Origin: Prosthecobacter gellanilyticus
GTDB taxonomy: Bacteria > Verrucomicrobiota > Verrucomicrobiia > Verrucomicrobiales > Verrucomicrobiaceae
Reading direction: 5' to 3'
Length of the DNA stretch: 64,000 nucleotides
Assembly (NCBI RefSeq): GCF_007992435.1
Contig: NZ_BKAG01000012.1
Span: 1 to 64,000, forward strand
Shown: positions 61,201 to 64,000 of the stretch, in pieces
Position numbering within the stretch: the stretch's first letter is position 1
Layout of the letters: every line of letters begins with the position of its first letter
Position numbers and translations under genes: made by a program
Notes under the pieces: model-generated
Told to the model about the DNA's origin: nothing
The model's database searches: none
The model's input: the letters and a program-made list of their open reading frames with translations, nothing else

Positions 61201-64000
61201 CACCGAGCGTGTCCGGATACTGCACGAGCACAGCGGCATAACCAACTGTGCCACCATCCTTTTTCCACTCCAGCGTGTCACCGACCACAACCTGTACGCC
61301 GAGAGCCTGCAGGCGTGTTTTCACCACGGCGATGGTTTGCGGATGGCAGTGATCAGAAACAAAGACACGGGTGCTGCCGCTGACCTGGGCATGAGCCAGT
61401 GTGAGGGCCTCGGCACAGGCGCTGCCTTCATCCAGGAGGCTGGCGTTTGCCACGTCCAGGCCGGTGAGATCACAGATCATGGTCTGGAAGTTTAGCAGGG
61501 CCTCGAGGCGGCCCTGGCTGATCTCGGGCTGATAAGGGGTATAGGCGGTGTACCAGCCTGGGTTCTCCAGGATGTTTCGCTGGATGACCGGCGGCGTGAA
61601 GGTGTCGTGATAGCCCATGCCGATGAAGCTGCGCATGACCTTGTTGCGGTCCATGATCTGACGGAGGCGGCGCAGGGCCTGCTCTTCGGTCAGTGCTGTT
61701 GGCAGGTTCAGCTCACTCCGCTGACGGATGGCCTCGGGCACGACCTGGTCGATGAGCGCATCCAGGCTTTTCACGCCGAGAGTTTCCAGCATGGCGGCCT
61801 GTTCCGAGGCCGAGGGTCCGAGGTGACGTGGGGCGAAGGCGGGAGCTGTGGGCATGAGAGAGAGGGGCGGATGAAAACGAGCTTTTGCCCCCCGGCAAGT
61901 GTGGGAAACGGTCGCAGTGTACTATTGGCCGTTTTTCAGCCCGCCACCTTAGGAAAAGGCAAAGGCCGCCCGAAGACGGCCTTTGCGGATGAATTCCCTG
62001 CCCTGACACTTCTCCAACCCATGTTTTATGATGTCGGAGGGGTGTAGGTGAAGCGGTAAAAGACGGCTCCTCCGGTGGTGGTGATAGCATGCTGCAGCAC
62101 GCCGTTCGCCGGGGCCGTGATGGTGGTCATGGTGGTCCAGGTGCTGAGATTCGTGGAGGCCTGCACGGCGTAGGGAAGACCAGGGACACCTTTCGAGACC
62201 ACCGTGGCAGCGCCTGTGCTAGTGGCCTGCACGTCCGTGGCGACTGTAGGCAGCACGATAAGGCTGATCTGGCCGCTGGCATTGAAGGGGCTGGACCACT
62301 TCGCATCCGTGTAGATGGTGCTGCCCGTGAGGGTGCGGAGGAAAGCCACGAGGTCGTTCCTCTCCTGGGTGGTAAGATTCAGGTTCTGCACGTTACCTCC
62401 CGGGCGGCGGAGGCGTGGATCCAGGTTCGTGTTGTCAGCGGGGATGGTGTTGTAGTGATTGATCACCGCTCCGAGCGTGGCCAGGCTGGCATCATGCATC
62501 AATGCCCCGTTGGAGCCACCCACAGGGTTCAGGAGATCACGCAGACTGGGCGAGCGTGTGTTGGTGAGGTCCGTTCCGCTGAAACCGGTGGTGACACCGT
62601 TGTTCAGACTGTTGGGGTCGATATCAAACTCCGGGGGGCGATGGCAGCCAGCGCAGCCCGCACCGCCGCCGCCTGGAGGGGCGAGGAAGAGCTGTTTGCC
62701 CCGGTTCTCCGCAGCTGTGAAATTCGCGAAGTTCTGATTGTCGGCATTGAGGGCGCGGCCGGCATCATATTTGGAATCGAAGGACTGGATGCTGCGAACG
62801 AACTGGGCCAGTGCGCGCTGAACGCGGGTTTCGGTGATGGTGGAGTTTCCAAACACTGCGGCAAAGAGGACGCGATATTCCTCGATGGCGGTGAGCCGCG
62901 TGACGAGATCAGTGAAAGCTGGATCTCCCGAGGTGCCGCTGAAGCCCATTTCCGTGTGATCCTGAATGGGGCGGGTGGTCTGGTTTTCCAGCGAGGTGGC
63001 GCGCTCATCCCAGAAGAAGCGCACCTCCTGGGCGAAGCGGCTGTTCACCAGGCGCATGGAATGGCGGCCGGTGGTGCCTGCCACGCCTGTGCTGGCCGTG
63101 GCAGTATCTCCGAAAGCCGCAGCCTGCTGATGGCAGGATGAGCAGGAGATGGTGCTGTTGCGCGAGAGGCGTTTGTCATAAAACAGCACCCTGCCCAAAG
63201 TGGCTCCCAGATTGGTGATGGGGTTGGCACCGGCACCGCCTGGGGTGTTGTCCCGCACGATGTAACCCGGGCGGGTTTGAGCGGCGTAGTTCGCGAGGTT
63301 GGTCAGGTCTACCACGCCATCCTGGGCGGTGGCGCTGAGGGAGGTGAACAGCAGCAGGCTGAGGGTGCAAAGGCGGGAGTTCATGGCACTGGGAAGGTTG
63401 TTTGACGATGCTATTTTCTCCGCAGCGCTTCACACGACCAGACACTTTACCCCGGCTTAACAAAAAAGGGTATAAAACGCAATTAGCCGGACAGGAAGGC
63501 CTGTCCGGCTACGCAAAACTTTACACGGGCTTAACAAAGAGGACTTCAAGCCCTGGCTGTGACCGGGGTGCGGCGGCCGTCGTCGCGGAAGAAGGACTCC
63601 ATGCGCTCGCGCATGTCGCCATAGAACTTGGCGGCCATTTCCTCCAGCATCTCCGCCTGAGCGCCGACTCCTTGGGTAGCCTGGCGTTCTCGGTCGAGGC
63701 GTAGCTTTTCCTGGAAGGTCTGCTCGAGCTCCATGAGGTGCTCGAGGAAGGCTTTGGCCGCACGGCTGCGGTCCACGCCTTCGATCAAGGCGCGCTCCAG
63801 CGGACGGTTCTGCGTGATGTGCAGGAAGGGGCTGTCCACAAGCTGCTTCATGTAGCGGTCAAAGCCTTTGAGGAAGGCCAGACGCTCACGGGAGAACTTC
63901 ACTTCCTCGCAGTCGAGCAGGCAGTCATACGGGCCGGGCTTCGAGAAGAACTTCACGACCAGCGGGATGGTGTCCACCAGCATGAAGAGCAAGGAGAGGA

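Overview
The window looks like a chromosomal segment of a Verrucomicrobiota bacterium, probably Prosthecobacter/Verrucomicrobium-like. This is inferred from gene content, not from a marker alignment. The main evidence is the PVC-superphylum signature: two DUF1501 Tat proteins, a PSCyt1-DUF1549-DUF1553 cytochrome, a PVC-type haem-binding dehydrogenase, a DUF6807 protein, a sulfatase, an ECF sigma factor paired with a membrane Ser/Thr kinase, and LL-diaminopimelate aminotransferase (DapL). The DNA is GC-rich, genes are densely packed on both strands, and most coding regions look vertically inherited. There is no prophage, CRISPR array, integrase or large insertion element.

Layout. 1-9.9 kb: the end of a Pro/Tyr/Met-repeat protein, a DUF3313-like lipoprotein, a His-rich membrane protein overlapping a metal-type ABC ATPase, a 2057-residue alpha-2-macroglobulin with an intact thioester, and a LolA-like protein. 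9.9-12.5 kb: infC-rfbD-thiE on the minus strand; infC starts at an AUU codon behind a perfect Shine-Dalgarno and carries long extensions at both ends. 12.9-17.8 kb: a membrane-anchored iron-type substrate-binding protein, a second DUF3313-like lipoprotein, a zinc-ribbon protein, RNase P RNA (rnpB) and a sulfatase. 17.8-23.3 kb: tyrA, then divergently metF, a ROK sugar kinase and a LolD-type ATPase in overlapping order, an N-demethylase-like DUF3445 protein, a YlbF-like protein with a Cys tail and another LolD/MacB-type ATPase.

23.3-37.1 kb is the PVC-specific part: a DUF1501/haem-dehydrogenase pair and a DUF1501/PSD1 pair plus DUF6807, on either side of an ECF sigma factor and a 983-residue Ser/Thr kinase. 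37.1-40.7 kb: sufE, a DUF4412 protein, tRNA-Ser(GGA), a HAD phosphatase, apaG and a CGWS glutaredoxin. 40.8-49.3 kb: a 1546-residue secreted zincin/RCC1-repeat protein, dapL and a TonB-dependent siderophore receptor. 49.4-58.0 kb: two tandem TPR-like paralogues, NDH-2, a third LolD-type ATPase, a PaaK-like ligase, glutathione peroxidase and a YdeP-type molybdopterin oxidoreductase. 58.1-64 kb: a REP-like double palindrome with its RAYT transposase, gcvP, a MauG/CcpA-type di-haem peroxidase with a C-terminal surface domain, and the end of a DUF4407 membrane protein.

The most interesting points are the AUU-started infC with low-complexity tails, the RAYT/REP unit, the 11-bp G/C homopolymer directly upstream of the haem-dehydrogenase start, the duplicated DUF1501 cassettes around the sigma/kinase pair, the three LolD-type ATPases without permeases, and the recently duplicated TPR-like genes. 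No complete, obviously new multi-gene system was recognised.
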